This document shows, one piece after another, positions 21,505 through 22,532 of a DNA stretch of 22,532 nt (its first letter is position 1; the number at the start of each line of letters is the position of its first letter). A model generated the notes under the pieces. The model did not search any database, was not told the DNA's origin, and saw nothing but the letters and a program-made list of their open reading frames with translations. A program made the translations under genes and the position numbers. Origin of the DNA: Ruminococcaceae bacterium UBA2854 (lineage in GTDB: Bacteria; Bacillota; Clostridia; Oscillospirales; Acutalibacteraceae); NCBI GenBank assembly GCA_002350765.1, contig DEFK01000008.1, positions 29,972 through 52,503 of the forward strand, in the 5' to 3' direction.

Positions 21505-22532
21505 ATGCTAAGAACAATGAGAAAAGCTTTAAGCTTTGTACTTGTCATAGCCATGTTAATGTCTATGGCATGTATTTCAAACATTGGGGTAAGCGCAACA
21601 GCAAACACCTACAAATTAGGTGATGTTAACAGAGACGGAGCTGTTAACATCAGAGACGCTACACTCATCCAGTATTATGCGGCGTATATCGAGGAACTCG
21701 ATGCGGATCAGCTATATCTGGCGAATGTAAACGGTGATGATACCGTTAACGTCAGAGATGCTACATACATCCAGTACTACGCGGCTTATATGCTTGATGA
21801 GTACGCGACTAACAAGGATGGCAAGAAGATCGGTGACGAGGTTACTATTGAAAATGGTCAGCTCGTAAACGATACTCCGACAACGATTACTGTATACTTT
21901 ACAGACGCGTTAGGTTGGGGTAACGCTAACATCTTCTACTGGGATAACGGCGGCGACTGGCCCGGTAATCCGATGACAGTATCCGAAGAGGATAACGGAT
22001 TCGGCCAGAAGGTTTATAAAGCCGAGATTCCCTCTGACGCTAAGGGTATCGTATTTAACGATGGTGCCGCTACAAACGCTAAGCAGACTGTAGATATCAC
22101 AACAGATATCGCGGACGGCGCGCAGTGGTACACGATCGATGAGAAAGACGGTCAGGGTCACTACAAGGTAGTTCTTGTTGGCAGCGAGGAAGGCACAACT
22201 GCTGCTCCCGAAGGAACAACAGCAACTCCCGAGGGAACAACAGCTAAGCCCGAAGAAGGTACAACAGCTGCTCCTACAGGAACAAACACAGTTAAGTTCA
22301 CAAACAACAAGGGATGGGATAAAGTATATCTCTATGCTTGGGCAGACGGAGCAGGCGACAACGCGGCTTGGCCTGGTGTAGAACTTACAGAAAAGGCTAC
22401 AAACGGTCTCGGCGAAGAGCAGTATACAGCTACATTCGACAACAAGTTCACAAAGATTATCTTCAATAACGGTTCAGAGCAGACTGTAGATATCAATTAC
22501 GATAACACAGTAACAGGCTACTATCCGACACA
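21505..22532 (+). CDS. Secreted dockerin protein with CBM26-like starch-binding modules (partial)
   Basis: The frame is open to the window end, so the C-terminus is missing (342 complete codons seen). A signal peptide (about 1-31) is followed directly by an N-terminal type I dockerin (about 38-97). It has two EF-hand-like repeats, GDVNRDGAVNIRDATLIQYY (39-58) and the related NVNGDDTVNVRDATYIQYY segment (74-92), with calcium-ligand Asp/Asn positions intact. A CBM26-like module (about 127-225; VYFTDALGWGNANIFYWD, DWPG, IVFND) is followed by a Thr/Pro/Ala/Glu linker with repeated EGTTAxPEGTT units, then a second CBM26-like module (from about 262; VKFTNNKGWDKVYLYAW, AWPG, IIFNN). Such proteins dock to cohesins on scaffoldins and bind starch; an amylosome role is inferred. 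A catalytic domain could lie beyond the window. Confidence 0.9.
   Translation, partial: MLRTMRKALSFVLVIAMLMSMACISNIGVSATANTYKLGDVNRDGAVNIRDATLIQYYAAYIEELDADQLYLANVNGDDTVNVRDATYIQYYAAYMLDEYATNKDGKKIGDEVTIENGQLVNDTPTTITVYFTDALGWGNANIFYWDNGGDWPGNPMTVSEEDNGFGQKVYKAEIPSDAKGIVFNDGAATNAKQTVDITTDIADGAQWYTIDEKDGQGHYKVVLVGSEEGTTAAPEGTTATPEGTTAKPEEGTTAAPTGTNTVKFTNNKGWDKVYLYAWADGAGDNAAWPGVELTEKATNGLGEEQYTATFDNKFTKIIFNNGSEQTVDINYDNTVTGYYPT

Noticed and set aside
1..22532. CRISPR arrays, tRNA or rRNA genes, transposase or integrase genes
   Set aside because: None are visible. The tandem repeats are 7-bp arrays without spacers, and no cloverleaf-like or rRNA-like stretch was found.

Overview
The window looks like a chromosomal segment from a gut or rumen Clostridia of the Oscillospiraceae, Ruminococcus-like. 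The grounds are near-consensus SigA-type promoters, strong AGGAGG ribosome sites, a type III glutamine synthetase, the DapL route to lysine, Thr-Pro/Ala/Glu-rich linkers in secreted proteins, and at the right edge a dockerin protein carrying starch-binding CBM26-like modules. The last point recalls the amylosome of Ruminococcus bromii. Species assignment is inference only.

Left part (1-7602). A monocistronic NADP-type glutamate dehydrogenase is followed by a repeat-rich spacer holding two copies of a 104-105 bp hairpin-dense repeat around a strong terminator. A very large secreted protein (1592 aa) follows, made of lectin-like modules and InlB-type B-repeats. A 49-aa peptide gene sits one base after its stop codon. 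A UPF0145/YbjQ-family gene has its own promoter.

Middle (7603-16655). A type III glutamine synthetase is read leftward. Its short leader contains an intrinsic terminator that overlaps a mutually exclusive hexaloop hairpin of the kind bound by ANTAR antiterminators. Beyond a spacer with inverted heptamer arrays lies a rightward cluster: an ANTAR protein with a degenerate receiver domain, carA, and a single open frame that encodes full-length CarB fused to full-length DapF. Assimilation of ammonia into glutamate and glutamine, use of glutamine for carbamoyl phosphate, and diaminopimelate synthesis are therefore physically clustered.

Right part (16656-22532). dapL has its own promoter and terminator. 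A compact type I toxin-antitoxin-like locus follows: a 24-aa hydrophobic peptide with a structured leader and a convergent antisense RNA promoter. Next is a leftward single-chain glycyl-tRNA synthetase. Two secreted proteins with related signal peptides complete the window. One has a probable carbohydrate-binding N-domain, a Big_2-like domain and a Lys-rich tail. The other, cut off by the window end, has an N-terminal dockerin and two CBM26-like modules.

The most unusual points are the CarB-DapF fusion, the ANTAR/glutamine synthetase attenuation arrangement, the unannotated toxin/antisense locus, and the recurrent 7-bp-period arrays in intergenic DNA.
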